A stretch of DNA of 58,944 nucleotides from Kytococcus schroeteri (GCF_042433515.1 NZ_JBHLVH010000009.1:1-58944); one strand, 5' to 3'. Positions 8,542 to 16,983 are shown, counted from the stretch's first letter. Program-made: numbers and translations. Notes: generated from the letters alone by a model not told the origin.

Positions 8542-10809
8542 TCACTGCTCGGTCAGCACAACCATCCGGTGCGCGGCGCGGGTGAAGACCACGTAGAGCA
8601 CGCGCGCCCCGCCGGGGGACTCCGCCACGATCTCCTCGGGGTCCACCACCACGGTGGCGTCGTACTCCAGGCCCTTGGTGCTCATCGGGTCGATGACCAC
8701 CACCTGCGGGTGCTCGGCGCGCAGCGGCTCGCACGCGGCCTCGACGTCCACCCGGTGCACCTGCGGCGTGATGACGGCGATCGCGCCGTCGACCGCGCCG
8801 GTGAGCTCGCGGGCGGCCTCCACGGCGGCGGTCGCCCACGCCCCGGAGTCCCGCCCACTGGCGGCCACGGCCCGCTCGGTCGGTTCGATGCCGGTCTCCC
8901 GCACCGCGTTCGGGATGTCCGCATCGGCCTCGTGGCGGCGGATGTACTCCGCGGCGTAGGCGAAGATCTCCGAGGCGTTGCGGTAGTTGGTGTCCATGTG
9001 GAACGAGCGGCGCGGCTTGGCCCCGAAGGCCTCCTCGCGCGCCTCGGCGGCCTCGGCGGCATCGGGCCAGGAGGCCTGCGCGGCGTCGCCGACCACGGTC
9101 CACGAGGCGGTGCGGCCGCGGCGGCCCAGCATGCGCCACTGCATGGGGGAGAGGTCCTGCGCCTCGTCCACCAGCAGGTGCGCGTACGCCTCGGGCGGCT
9201 CCACGGTGCCGTACAGCAGCCGCTCCCACGCGGTGGTCGGCGTCACCTGGTGGTACTCGGCCTCGGAGCGCCCCTCGCCGCCCTTGAGCGCGGCCACGCC
9301 GTACTGGCTGGCGTCCTCCAGCTCCTCCACCTCGTAGAAGCCGCGCTCGGTGTCCACCTCCACCCGGGGCTCACCGATGCGCGCGGCCACCTCGTCCACC
9401 AGTGCCGCGTCGGCGACCGACCAGGTGCCGGTGTCCAGGGCCACCTGCATCGATGCCGCCAGCGCGGCCTGCTCGTCGGCGTCCAGCAGGTCGCGGGCCC
9501 AGTCGGCCAGGCGCTCGGCGTCGGCGAGCCAGAGCACCACCTCGCGGGGGTCCACGGGGCGCCACCAGGACTCCATGAAGGCGTCCACCTCGCGGGAGTC
9601 CTCGAAGCGGTCGAAGAAGCGCTCCCGGTCCTCGCGCAGCACCTCACCGGACATCTGCGAGCGGGCCTGCGTCCACGCCTCCCGGGAGAGCAGTTCGCGT
9701 GCCGCCGCGGCGGCGTCGTTGCGTTTGGCTCCCCGCAGCACGGTGTTGCGGATGCGGCGCAGCGCCTTCTCGTCGATGCGCAGGGCGTGGCCGCTGACGA
9801 AGGTGCGCAGCTCGGTGGGCGCGTCCGGGGCGGGGGCCTTGGCGGCTCGTGCCAGCACCCGGCGGATGCGCAGGGCGCCCTTCACGGCGGCGGCCTCGGG
9901 GGTGTCCAGGCGCACGCCGGTGAGGCCGTCCACCACGTCGCCGGCGGCGCGCAGGGCCACGGAGTCCTCGCCCAGGGTGGGCAGCACGCGCTCGATGTAG
10001 GCGGTGTAGGCCGCGCTGGGACCGATGACGAGCACGCCGCCGTGCTCGTAGCGGCGCCGGTCGGTGTAGAGCAGGTAGGCGGCGCGGTGGAGGGCCACCA
10101 CGGTCTTGCCGGTGCCCGGGCCGCCGGTGATGGTGGTGACGCCGCGGGCCTCGGCGCGGATCGCCTCGTCCTGGTGCTGCTGGATGGTGGCCACGATGTC
10201 GCGCATGCGCCCGCCGCGGGAGCGGGTGAGGGCGGCCATGAGCGCGCCGTCGCCCACCACGGGCAGGTCGGCCGGCGGCTCGGCCACCATGAGGTCGTCC
10301 TCGATGCCGATGACCTGCTCGGCGCGGCAGCGCAGCACGCGGCGGCGCACCACCTTGTGGGGCTGCACGGGCGTGGCCCGGTAGAAGGCGCTGGCGGCCG
10401 GGGCACGCCAGTCCACCACCAGGGGCTCGTAGTCGTCGTCGCGCACACCCAGGCGGCCGATGTAGCGGACCTCCTCGACGGTGGGGGCGTCGCCCTCGGC
10501 GGGGCCGGCGTCCGGCATCGAGTGGTCGAGGTCGAGGCGGCCGAAGACCAGGCCCTCGTGCTCCATCTCCAGGGAGGTGCGGCGCTTGTGGCTGCTGAAC
10601 ACCAGGGCGTCGCGCTCGAACAGGCCGGACATCTCCTCGTCGCGGACGTCGCCGGTGCGCATGGTGCGCCCGCGGGCCAGGCCCTCGGCCTCCACCAGGC
10701 CGGCGCGCTCGGCGGCCTTGGCCAGCTCGGCGTGCACCCGGTCGACGTGCGCCTGCTCGAGGGCGATCTCGCGCTCGGCGACGGGGTCCTGCTCACGGGG
10801 GGTGCTCAA
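8542..10809 (-). CDS. helD: HelD-like RNA polymerase-associated ATPase (UvrD/Rep superfamily 1)
   Basis: 755 residues, the usual length of actinobacterial HelD/HelR proteins, which remove stalled RNA polymerase from DNA and in some species protect against rifampicin. An N-terminal coiled-coil arm (EREIALEQAHVDRVHAELAK) is followed by the HelD-specific YIGRLGVRDDDYEPLVVDWR region (116-135). Walker A GGPGTGKT is at 229-236, and the DEAQ box is in LLVDEAQDLSPMQWRMLGRR. Motifs V/VI near the C-terminus are shared with the duplicated fragment. Start ATG 10809; a GGAGACC lies 5 nt upstream. No palindromic rifampicin-associated element was seen upstream. HelD rather than UvrD is supported by the insert before Walker A. 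Confidence 0.88.
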   Translation of the reverse strand: MSTPREQDPVAEREIALEQAHVDRVHAELAKAAERAGLVEAEGLARGRTMRTGDVRDEEMSGLFERDALVFSSHKRRTSLEMEHEGLVFGRLDLDHSMPDAGPAEGDAPTVEEVRYIGRLGVRDDDYEPLVVDWRAPAASAFYRATPVQPHKVVRRRVLRCRAEQVIGIEDDLMVAEPPADLPVVGDGALMAALTRSRGGRMRDIVATIQQHQDEAIRAEARGVTTITGGPGTGKTVVALHRAAYLLYTDRRRYEHGGVLVIGPSAAYTAYIERVLPTLGEDSVALRAAGDVVDGLTGVRLDTPEAAAVKGALRIRRVLARAAKAPAPDAPTELRTFVSGHALRIDEKALRRIRNTVLRGAKRNDAAAAARELLSREAWTQARSQMSGEVLREDRERFFDRFEDSREVDAFMESWWRPVDPREVVLWLADAERLADWARDLLDADEQAALAASMQVALDTGTWSVADAALVDEVAARIGEPRVEVDTERGFYEVEELEDASQYGVAALKGGEGRSEAEYHQVTPTTAWERLLYGTVEPPEAYAHLLVDEAQDLSPMQWRMLGRRGRTASWTVVGDAAQASWPDAAEAAEAREEAFGAKPRRSFHMDTNYRNASEIFAYAAEYIRRHEADADIPNAVRETGIEPTERAVAASGRDSGAWATAAVEAARELTGAVDGAIAVITPQVHRVDVEAACEPLRAEHPQVVVIDPMSTKGLEYDATVVVDPEEIVAESPGGARVLYVVFTRAAHRMVVLTEQ

Positions 10810-11125
10810 CTGCGGTCTCCTGCTCGGTGGTGGCCCTCGGGCAAACGGCCCTCAAGTCTACGGGCGGGCGAGCCGTGCCCGGGTGTGGCGGCCGGGGCTC
10901 GGCGCGGGAGCCGGAGAAGTGAGCCAGGCCACGTATTCATTTCACGGCGGAATGATTTGTGGGGCTATTCCTCAGGCGTGAGGGTAAATGTTCGGTAAAT
11001 GATTAGTGAAATCTCCTGCGGATGGTCATTTCCGCACCTGTGACGCTCCTAGCGTGTGCGGCTCCGGGCAGATCGCACCAGCGCCCGACCCCCGTCCACA
11101 CCCCGCGAACCCACAGGAGAGAACC
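10810..11125. promoter_or_regulatory. Divergent intergenic region with 11-bp direct repeat
   Basis: 316 bp without a gene between helD and the exported protein at 11126. Its right half is AT-rich for this genome. GGTAAATG occurs at 10983-10990 and again at 10994-11001, an 11-bp period that places both on the same DNA face, as for response-regulator sites. The downstream ATTAGTGAAAT and CTAGCGTGTG stretches may include promoter elements, but no confident -35/-10 pair was assigned. Confidence 0.45.
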
Positions 11126-11782
11126 ATGAGGACCCTGCGCATCGCCGCTGCAGCCGCCGCCCTGGCCACCGGCCTGGCGGGCACCGCCACCACCGCCGCC
11201 CAGGCCGACTCGTCCTGGAAGGAGGCCGACGTCTGGCACATCAAGAACGCCGGACCGGTCCGCTCCAACCTGCTCAACGACAAGCCCGTCTGCAACGCCT
11301 GGGAGCAGTACCGCACCCACATCACCGAGGTGCGCACCAGCTTCACCCCGGTGGGCGCCATCCAGACCACCAACCTGAGCGACAAGCCCATCCCGCTCAC
11401 CCAGGATCTGAGCGCCACCCAGTCGTTCACCCTCAAGCTCGACGGTGACTTCTCGCGCTCGTTCACCGTCGGTGGCACCGGCAGCGGCGACAACGGCAGC
11501 GGCGAGATCGCCGCCACCTGGACCCAGGCCATCCAGCCCGGCTTCAGCTACACGATGAGCTGGACCACCGGCCAGACCATCGGCCCGGTCGACGTGAAGC
11601 CGGGCTACGCCGCCCGCGCCACCTACGGCTTCAACACGGTGAGCTTCAAGGGCACCCAGCAGTACTGCAAGCTCAACGGCACCTGGAGCCAGCCCACCCC
11701 GGTCTCGGGTACCGCCCCCACCGCCAAGGACGTCCGCGTGGAGCAGTACGCCGACGGCGAGCTGCCCGAGAGCCGCTACTGA
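11126..11782 (+). CDS. Exported protein of unknown function
   Basis: 218 residues. MRTLRIAAAAAALATGLAGT with a following AQA-D gives a classical Sec signal peptide cleaved near residue 28. The mature part is about 190 residues, rich in Thr/Ser/Gly with regular polar strands (IQTTNLSDKPIPLTQ, SFTLKLDGDFSRSFTVGG), suggesting a beta-sandwich, and has two cysteines (C56 in KPVCNAW and one in QQYCKLN) that could form a disulfide. ATG 11126 follows AGGAGAG. It is followed 33 bp later by another exported protein of similar size on the same strand, so the pair is probably an operon. I do not recognise the family. Confidence 0.7.
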   Translation: MRTLRIAAAAAALATGLAGTATTAAQADSSWKEADVWHIKNAGPVRSNLLNDKPVCNAWEQYRTHITEVRTSFTPVGAIQTTNLSDKPIPLTQDLSATQSFTLKLDGDFSRSFTVGGTGSGDNGSGEIAATWTQAIQPGFSYTMSWTTGQTIGPVDVKPGYAARATYGFNTVSFKGTQQYCKLNGTWSQPTPVSGTAPTAKDVRVEQYADGELPESRY

Positions 11783-11815
11783 GCCCCACCGACCACACCC
11801 CCAGGAGATCTGCGC

Positions 11816-12445
11816 ATGAACACACTGACCCGCCGTTCCGCCCTCGGCGCGATCGTGGCCGCCGCCACCGGGGCCGCCACCGCCGCCCACGCCGAGCCGG
11901 AGCACGTGTACGAGACCCGCAACGAGGTCATCGACCTCAAGGCCTCCAACGTCACCGTCACCACCCCCGTGCCCGGCGCCATGAGCACCGGCCAGTTCAC
12001 GGTGGCCAACGAGTCCCGCTACGCCCTGCCCGAGGGCTACCAGGTGACCCTGCGCTTCCGCGTGGTGGACGCCCCCTCGGTGGCGGGCCGCACCTCCGGC
12101 ACGCAGTCCTACGTGTCCACCACCGCCACCCCCTCCTCCGGCTCCCTGCGCGTGAAGTTCTCCGGCGCCACCGACGCCAAGGTGGGCACCGACGGCGTCG
12201 CCACCGCCACCGTGGCCCACCGCCAGCGCGCCGGCCTGGGCATCTACGGCACCTGGTCGGGCGCCCACATCGTGGCCGACGGTGAGAACGCCCACGCCAC
12301 CCAGCGCTACCGCGTGGTGCTCGAGTGCCCCTCGCGCACCATGGAGTACACGACCCTGGAGAACCGCGCCGACGGTGCCATGGTGACCGTGAAGCACGTG
12401 GTGACCATCAAGGGCGGCACCTTCGAGCTCGACCGCGACCTCTGA
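11816..12445 (+). CDS. Exported protein with Tat-like signal, unknown function
   Basis: 209 residues. MNTLTRRSALGAIVAAATGAA contains a twin-arginine-like TRRSALG and ends with AHA-E, a probable signal peptidase site near residue 26. The mature domain is strand-rich (VTVTTPVPGAMSTGQFTVAN, YQVTLRFRVVD), again suggesting a beta-sandwich. CCAGGAG precedes ATG 11816. The N-terminus MNTxTRR resembles that of the exported partner of cholesterol oxidase at 37624-38304. It is second in a two-gene unit with 11126-11782 and is followed by a strong hairpin terminator. Function unknown. Confidence 0.7.
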   Translation: MNTLTRRSALGAIVAAATGAATAAHAEPEHVYETRNEVIDLKASNVTVTTPVPGAMSTGQFTVANESRYALPEGYQVTLRFRVVDAPSVAGRTSGTQSYVSTTATPSSGSLRVKFSGATDAKVGTDGVATATVAHRQRAGLGIYGTWSGAHIVADGENAHATQRYRVVLECPSRTMEYTTLENRADGAMVTVKHVVTIKGGTFELDRDL

Positions 12446-12470
12446 GACCAGCCCCCTCCGAGGTGACCCG

Positions 12471-12505
12471 CGAGGCGGGGCCGGCACGTCGCCGGCCCCG
12501 CCTCG
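12471..12505 (+). terminator. Hairpin terminator after the exported-protein pair
   Basis: Perfect 15-bp stem (12471-12485 with 12491-12505) and a 5-nt loop, 26 bp after the stop at 12445. Confidence 0.8.
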
Positions 12506-12521
12506 TCGTGTCCCCGGTGGT

Positions 12522-12527
12522 TAGCGT
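12522..12527 (+). promoter_or_regulatory. TANNNT -10 box, leaderless start of the sirtuin gene
   Basis: TAGCGT lies 7 nt before ATG 12535 with no ribosome-binding site in between. Confidence 0.5.
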
Positions 12528-12534
12528 GGGCGGC

Positions 12535-13296
12535 ATGAAGACCCACGATGCCGTGCCGCCCGCCGTCGTCGAGCTGGCCCGGAACGCTGAGCGGGTGGTG
12601 GTGCTCACCGGCGCCGGGGCGTCCGCCGAGTCGGGGGTGCCCACCTTCCGGGAGGCGCAGACGGGGCTGTGGGAGCGCTTCGACCCGATGGCGCTGGCCA
12701 CCGGCGAGGCGTGGGAGGCCGATCCCGCGCGGTCCTGGGCCTGGTACGCCTGGCGGGCGTCGCTGGTGCGCCGCGCGCAGCCGCACGCCGGGCACCACGC
12801 CATCACCCGGTGGCAGCAGCGCGAGGGGGTGGACCTGCGGGTGGGCACCCAGAACGTGGACGACCTGCACGAGCGGGCCGGTACCGCGGTGATGGCGCAC
12901 GTCCACGGCGACCTGTTCGCGCTGCGGTGCGCCGACTGCGGGGTGCCGTCCCGGGCCGACTACCCCCAGGTGCCCGAGCCCGTGGAGCGTCTGGAGCCGC
13001 CGGTCTGCACCGAGTGCGGCGGCTGGGTGCGGCCGGGGGTGGTGTGGTTCGGCGAGATGCTGCCCGAGCGGGCGCTCGCCGCCACCGTGGAGGCGGCCGA
13101 GCAGGCGGACCTCGTGGTGGTCGTGGGCACCTCGGGGCTGGTGTACCCGGCGGCGGCCGTTCCCGGCATCGCGCGGGAGGCCGGGGTGCCCGTGGTGGAG
13201 GTCAACCCGGCTGGGCCGTCGCTGCCCGAGGGGGCCGACCACGTCATCGCGGCCCCGGCCGGCCAGGTGCTGCCGACCCTCGTGGCCGGCCTCTGA
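12535..13296 (+). CDS. cobB: Sirtuin (SIR2 family NAD-dependent protein deacylase)
   Basis: 253 residues. The NAD-binding GAGASAESGVPTFRE spans residues 26-40, QNVDDLHERAG starts at 107, and the catalytic histidine is H124 in HVHGD. Zinc cysteines are C132, C135, C158 and C161. Y71 and R74 in the YAWR motif match the YxxR signature of class III sirtuins, which prefer succinyl- or malonyl-lysine; deacetylation is also likely. The reaction releases nicotinamide and O-acyl-ADP-ribose. The macrodomain gene converges on it with only 5 bp between the stops, and such proteins act on O-acetyl-ADP-ribose, so the two may work in sequence. Start ATG 12535 is probably leaderless. Confidence 0.92.
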   Translation: MKTHDAVPPAVVELARNAERVVVLTGAGASAESGVPTFREAQTGLWERFDPMALATGEAWEADPARSWAWYAWRASLVRRAQPHAGHHAITRWQQREGVDLRVGTQNVDDLHERAGTAVMAHVHGDLFALRCADCGVPSRADYPQVPEPVERLEPPVCTECGGWVRPGVVWFGEMLPERALAATVEAAEQADLVVVVGTSGLVYPAAAVPGIAREAGVPVVEVNPAGPSLPEGADHVIAAPAGQVLPTLVAGL

Positions 13297-13301
13297 GGGG
13301 C

Positions 13302-13844
13302 TCAGCGGTCGGGCTGCTCGGCCTCGAAGGCCGCCAGCAGCTCTGGTGAGAACAGCACGAAGCGCACCAGCCGCACGGAGGCCAGCCCGCCGGCGGCGAA
13401 CTCCCGGGCGGCCGCCATCGCCTCGCGCGCGGCGTCGGTGGCCGACCACCCGTAGACCCCCGCGCCCACGGCCGGCAGCGCCACGGAGTGGGCGCCCACC
13501 TCGTCGGCCACCCGGAGTGAGCCGGCGAACGCCGCCCGCAGCAGCGCGGGATCGGTCTCGCCCGCACCACGGTTGGGGCCCACCGTGTGCACCACCCAGC
13601 GGGCCGGCAGGCCCCCGGCCCCGGTGGCCACGGCATCCCCGACGGGCAGCCCGTCGGGGAGCGAGGTGGCGCGCAGCTGGCGGCACTCGGCCAGCAGCGA
13701 CGGCCCGGCCGCCCGGTGGATGGCGCCGTCCACCCCGCCGCCGCCCAGCAGCCCGGAGTTGGCCGCGTTGACGACGGCGTCCACCGGCTGGGTGGTGATG
13801 TCGCCCTGCACGCACTCGATGCGGATGCCGTTCACGTCGCTCAT
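13302..13844 (-). CDS. Macrodomain protein (O-acetyl-ADP-ribose deacetylase type)
   Basis: 180 residues, essentially one macrodomain. The ADP-ribose-binding NAANSGLLGGGGVDGAIHRA is at residues 27-46 and the second loop GAHSVALPAVGAGVYGW follows, both canonical for YmdB/MacroD-type enzymes that hydrolyse O-acetyl-ADP-ribose or remove ADP-ribose from proteins. Start ATG 13844 is taken because MSDVNGIRIECVQGDIT is the expected beginning; the frame is open further upstream. Convergent with the sirtuin gene. No ribosome-binding site is obvious, and CACGAT lies 6 nt upstream where other genes here have a TANNNT box. Confidence 0.93.
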   Translation of the reverse strand: MSDVNGIRIECVQGDITTQPVDAVVNAANSGLLGGGGVDGAIHRAAGPSLLAECRQLRATSLPDGLPVGDAVATGAGGLPARWVVHTVGPNRGAGETDPALLRAAFAGSLRVADEVGAHSVALPAVGAGVYGWSATDAAREAMAAAREFAAGGLASVRLVRFVLFSPELLAAFEAEQPDR

Positions 13845-13936
13845 GCCCCCATCGTGGCAAGGCGCCGGGCGAGTGTCGCCCGCGCGGCTCGCCCTCGCGC
13901 CGTCCGCCCGCACACCCCGCCCGCGCGCGTGCCCAC

Positions 13937-13981
13937 ACGGTGGAGCGGGCTTCCCGCGATGCGGGCACGGCACTCCACCGT
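13937..13981. repeat. Inverted repeat between macrodomain and PNPOx genes
   Basis: ACGGTGGAG (13937-13945) pairs with CTCCACCGT (13973-13981), and an internal CCCGC-GAT-GCGGG hairpin fills part of the 27-nt spacer. It sits in the divergent 214-bp gap and may be regulatory or a structured leader; no function can be assigned. Confidence 0.45.
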
Positions 13982-14045
13982 CCCTCGACGTCAGGCGGCC
14001 ACGGCGTGCGCTGTCCTCGGCTGGAGCGACCCGCCCGTGCCCTTC

Positions 14046-14051
14046 TAGCGT
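14046..14051 (+). promoter_or_regulatory. TANNNT -10 box before the PNPOx gene
   Basis: TAGCGT lies 7 nt before ATG 14059. GGAGGG at 14052-14057 is also close, so this transcript could be leaderless or the box may be coincidental. Confidence 0.4.
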
Positions 14052-14058
14052 GGAGGGC

Positions 14059-14631
14059 ATGAGCCAGTTGAGCGACCGCCTCCGTGCCCTGCCCGCGTTC
14101 CCGGCGGACCTGCCCGTCCTCGACCCGGAGACCGCACCGGCCGACCCCGTCGAGCTCTTCCTCGCCTGGCTGGACGACGCCATCGAGGCCGGGGAGCGCC
14201 AGCCGCACGGCATGGCGCTGACCACCCTGGCCCCCGACGGCACGCCCGTGGGCCGCGTGCTGATCCTCAAGGAGGTGGACGCCCGCGGATTCCACTTCTC
14301 CACCCACCGCACCAGCCGCAAGGGCCAGCAGCTGGCCGACCACCCCCGGGCCTCGATGCTGTTCTGGTTCAAGGAGGCCGGCCGCACGGTGCGTGTCACC
14401 GGCGCCGTGCGTGCTCTGGACGAGTCCGCCTCGCAGCGGGACTGGGAGGGGCGGCCGGGATACGACGGCGCCCCCAACCCGGACTGGCAGCTCTACGCCC
14501 TGGTACCCGAGGAGCTCGAGTTCATGCAGGCCCGCGAGGACCGGAACCACACGCGGCTGGAGTACCGCCGGTCCGCCGAGGACGCCGGGCCGGCCTGGGC
14601 GCGCGGCCTCGTGACCACGCCCGCCGGTTGA
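14059..14631 (+). CDS. pdxH: Pyridoxamine 5'-phosphate oxidase family protein
   Basis: 190 residues with the FMN-binding split-barrel pattern: GRVLILKEVDARGFHFST (residues about 68-85) and SRKGQQLADHPRASMLFWF match the PdxH substrate/FMN region. EFMQAREDRNHTR near residue 155 corresponds to the conserved C-terminal EFWQ..R.H.R segment. PdxH oxidises pyridoxine or pyridoxamine phosphate to PLP. It is 20-30 residues shorter than E. coli PdxH, and the usual RLxP end is replaced by ARGLVTTPAG, so a related flavin-dependent specificity is possible. It is followed 58 bp downstream by purD. Confidence 0.82.
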   Translation: MSQLSDRLRALPAFPADLPVLDPETAPADPVELFLAWLDDAIEAGERQPHGMALTTLAPDGTPVGRVLILKEVDARGFHFSTHRTSRKGQQLADHPRASMLFWFKEAGRTVRVTGAVRALDESASQRDWEGRPGYDGAPNPDWQLYALVPEELEFMQAREDRNHTRLEYRRSAEDAGPAWARGLVTTPAG

Positions 14632-14676
14632 GCCGCGGTGGCCGGCGCCACCCCGGGCCGCCCCGCCCCGCCCCGA

Positions 14677-14682
14677 TAGGGT
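14677..14682 (+). promoter_or_regulatory. TANNNT -10 box, leaderless purD start
   Basis: TAGGGT lies 7 nt before the GTG start of purD with no ribosome-binding site between them. Confidence 0.5.
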
Positions 14683-14689
14683 TCGGCCC

Positions 14690-15985
14690 GTGAAGATCCT
14701 CGTCCTCGGCACCGGCGGACGCGAGCACGGCATCCTCGAGGCCCTCCGCCGCACCCAGCACCCCGACCACCCGCACGAACTGTTCGCCGCCCCCGGCAAC
14801 CCCGGCATGGCGCAGCTCGCCCAGTGCCGCGCGGTCGATGCCGGCAACCCGGCCGCCGTCGTCGCGCTCGCCGGCGAGCTGGGCGTCGACCTCGTGGTGG
14901 TGGGCCCGGAGGCCCCGCTGGTGGCCGGCATCGCCGACGCGCTGCGCGAGGCCGGCGTGCCCACCGTGGGCCCGGACGCCGAGGCGGCCCGTCTGGAGGG
15001 CTCCAAGTCCTTCGCCAAGGAGGTCATGACCGCTGCCGGCGTGCCCACCGCCGAGGCCCGCGTCTGCACCGACGAGGACTCCGTGCCTGCTGCCCTGAAC
15101 GCCTTCGCCACCAACGCGGCCGGTGAGGCCGTGCCGTGGGTGGTCAAGGCCGACGGACTGGCCGGCGGCAAGGGCGTGGTGGTGACCACCGACCGCGAGG
15201 AGGCGCAGCGCCACGCCGCGGACTGCATCGCCAAGGAGGGCCACGTGGTCGTGGAGGAGTACCTCGACGGCCCGGAGGCCAGCGTCTTCTGCCTGCTCGA
15301 CGGCACGAGCGCCATCGCCCTGCCGGCCGCCCAGGACTTCAAGCGCGCCGGCGACGGCGACCTCGGCCCCAACACCGGCGGCATGGGTGCCTACAGCCCG
15401 CTCGCGTGGGCGCCGGCCGACCTCGAGGCCGAGGTGGTGCGCACCATCGCCCAGCCGGTGGCCGACGAGATGGCCCGCCGCGGCAACCCGTTCGTGGGCG
15501 TGCTCTACGTGGGCTTGGCGCTCACCGCCGCCGGTCCGCGCGTGGTGGAGTTCAACGTCCGCTTCGGTGACCCGGACTCCCAGGCCGTGCTGGCCCGCCT
15601 CACCTCCCCGCTGGCCGAGCTGCTGCACGCCACCGCCACCGGCACCCTGTCCGATGCCGCCGGGCCCACCTTCACCGACGACGCCGCCTGCGTGGTGGTG
15701 CTGGCCGCCGACGGCTACCCGGCCGCGCCCGTCAAGGGCGGCCAGCTCACCGGCATCGCCGAGGCCGAGGCCCGCGGGGTGACCGTGCTGCACGCCGGTA
15801 CCCGCACCGAGGACGACCGCCTGCTGGCCGACGGCGGTCGCGTGCTCGACGTGGTGGCCCGCGGTGCCGACCTGGCCCACGCCCGGGAGAACGCCTACGC
15901 CGGGCTGTCCCTCATCGACCTGCCCGGTGGGTGGGCCCGCACCGATATCGCCGCCGAGGCCGCGGCCGGAAGGATCACGCTGTGA
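14690..15985 (+). CDS. purD: Phosphoribosylamine-glycine ligase
   Basis: 431 residues from GTG 14690. This ATP-grasp enzyme joins 5-phosphoribosylamine and glycine to form GAR in purine synthesis. The N-terminal GTGGREHGILEALRR (7-21) and the ATP-grasp segments KADGLAGGKGVVVTTD, EEYLDGPEASVF and VEFNVRFGDPDSQ are all present and in order. The GTG start was chosen because the protein begins directly with the conserved MKILVLGTGGREH. Its stop overlaps the purC start by 4 nt (GTGA), so the two are translationally coupled. Confidence 0.96.
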   Translation: MKILVLGTGGREHGILEALRRTQHPDHPHELFAAPGNPGMAQLAQCRAVDAGNPAAVVALAGELGVDLVVVGPEAPLVAGIADALREAGVPTVGPDAEAARLEGSKSFAKEVMTAAGVPTAEARVCTDEDSVPAALNAFATNAAGEAVPWVVKADGLAGGKGVVVTTDREEAQRHAADCIAKEGHVVVEEYLDGPEASVFCLLDGTSAIALPAAQDFKRAGDGDLGPNTGGMGAYSPLAWAPADLEAEVVRTIAQPVADEMARRGNPFVGVLYVGLALTAAGPRVVEFNVRFGDPDSQAVLARLTSPLAELLHATATGTLSDAAGPTFTDDAACVVVLAADGYPAAPVKGGQLTGIAEAEARGVTVLHAGTRTEDDRLLADGGRVLDVVARGADLAHARENAYAGLSLIDLPGGWARTDIAAEAAAGRITL

Positions 15986-16956
15986 GCACCCAGACCCCCC
16001 GCGAGCTGCCCGGTTACGAGCTGGTGCACGCCGGCAAGGTGCGCGAGCTGTACGCGCCCGGCCCCGACGCCCCGCTGCCCGAGGGGTACGGAGCCGACGA
16101 GGTGCTGCTCATGGTGGCCAGCGACCGCATCAGCGCCTACGACTACATCCTGAGCACCCCCATCGCCGACAAGGGCGAGGTGCTCACCCGCATGAGCCTG
16201 TGGTGGTTCGACCAGCTGGCCGACCTGGTGCCGCACCACGTGCTGGCCACCGGGGCGCCGTACGTGCCCGACGCCGTGGCCGGCCGCGCGGTGCTGGTGA
16301 AGAAGCTGCGCATGCTGCCCGTGGAGTGCGTGGCCCGCGCCCACCTCACCGGCGGCGGCCTGAAGGAGTACGAGGCCACCGGCACCGTCTCCGGCATCCG
16401 CCTGCCCGAGGGGCTCGTGGACGGCTCCGAGCTGCCCGACCCGGTCTTCACGCCCTCCACCAAGGCCCCGGCGGGGGAGCACGACGAGCCGATCAGCTTC
16501 GAGCAGGTCCGCGAGACCATCGGCCACCCGCTGGCTCGCGCCGCCCGCAACCTCACCGTGGACATCCTGCGCCGCGGGCACGAGGTGGCGGCCGGTCGCG
16601 GCATCATCGTGGCCGACACCAAGGTGGAGTTCGGCCTGGAGGGCGTGGACGCCGACACCGACCTGCGCACCGTCACCGAGGACGACCTGGCCTCCGGGCG
16701 GGTGCGCATCGTGCTGGCCGACGAGGTGCTCACGCCGGACTCCTCGCGCTTCTGGCCGGCTGACGGGTTCGCGCCGGGCCGCCAGCAGCCGAGCTTCGAC
16801 AAGCAGTACGTGCGCGACTGGCTGACCTCCGAGGCGTCCGGGTGGGACAAGGCCTCCGACACCCCGCCGCCGGCGCTGCCGGACGAGGTGGTGCAGGGAA
16901 CGCGCGCCAAGTACGTGGAGGCCTTCGAGCGGCTGACGGGGGAGTCCTTCCGCTGA
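15982..16956 (+). CDS. purC: Phosphoribosylaminoimidazole-succinocarboxamide synthase
   Basis: 324 residues from GTG 15982. It makes SAICAR from CAIR, aspartate and ATP. Conserved segments are the N-terminal GKVRELY, VASDRISAYDYIL, VECVARAHLTGGGLKEY and, near residue 245, LADEVLTPDSSRFWPA, followed by QPSFDKQYVRDWL. The length is that of the longer actinobacterial/fungal-type enzymes, not the 237-residue E. coli form. Coupled to purD by a GTGA overlap. A 9-bp inverted repeat (16957-16965 with 16987-16995) just after the stop may act as a weak terminator. Confidence 0.96.
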   Translation: MSTQTPRELPGYELVHAGKVRELYAPGPDAPLPEGYGADEVLLMVASDRISAYDYILSTPIADKGEVLTRMSLWWFDQLADLVPHHVLATGAPYVPDAVAGRAVLVKKLRMLPVECVARAHLTGGGLKEYEATGTVSGIRLPEGLVDGSELPDPVFTPSTKAPAGEHDEPISFEQVRETIGHPLARAARNLTVDILRRGHEVAAGRGIIVADTKVEFGLEGVDADTDLRTVTEDDLASGRVRIVLADEVLTPDSSRFWPADGFAPGRQQPSFDKQYVRDWLTSEASGWDKASDTPPPALPDEVVQGTRAKYVEAFERLTGESFR

Positions 16957-16983
16957 GAGGCTGGCGTTCCGCAGGCTAGCCCG

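Noticed and set aside
10810..11125. Rifampicin-associated element upstream of the HelD-type gene
   Set aside because: No 19-bp palindrome of the expected GGGGCTTGC...GCAAGCCCC form is present.
12307..15384. 1025-codon minus-strand open frame
   Set aside because: It crosses the sirtuin, macrodomain, PNPOx and purD genes in an antisense frame and reads as low-complexity Arg/Gly/Pro sequence, a typical high-GC shadow.
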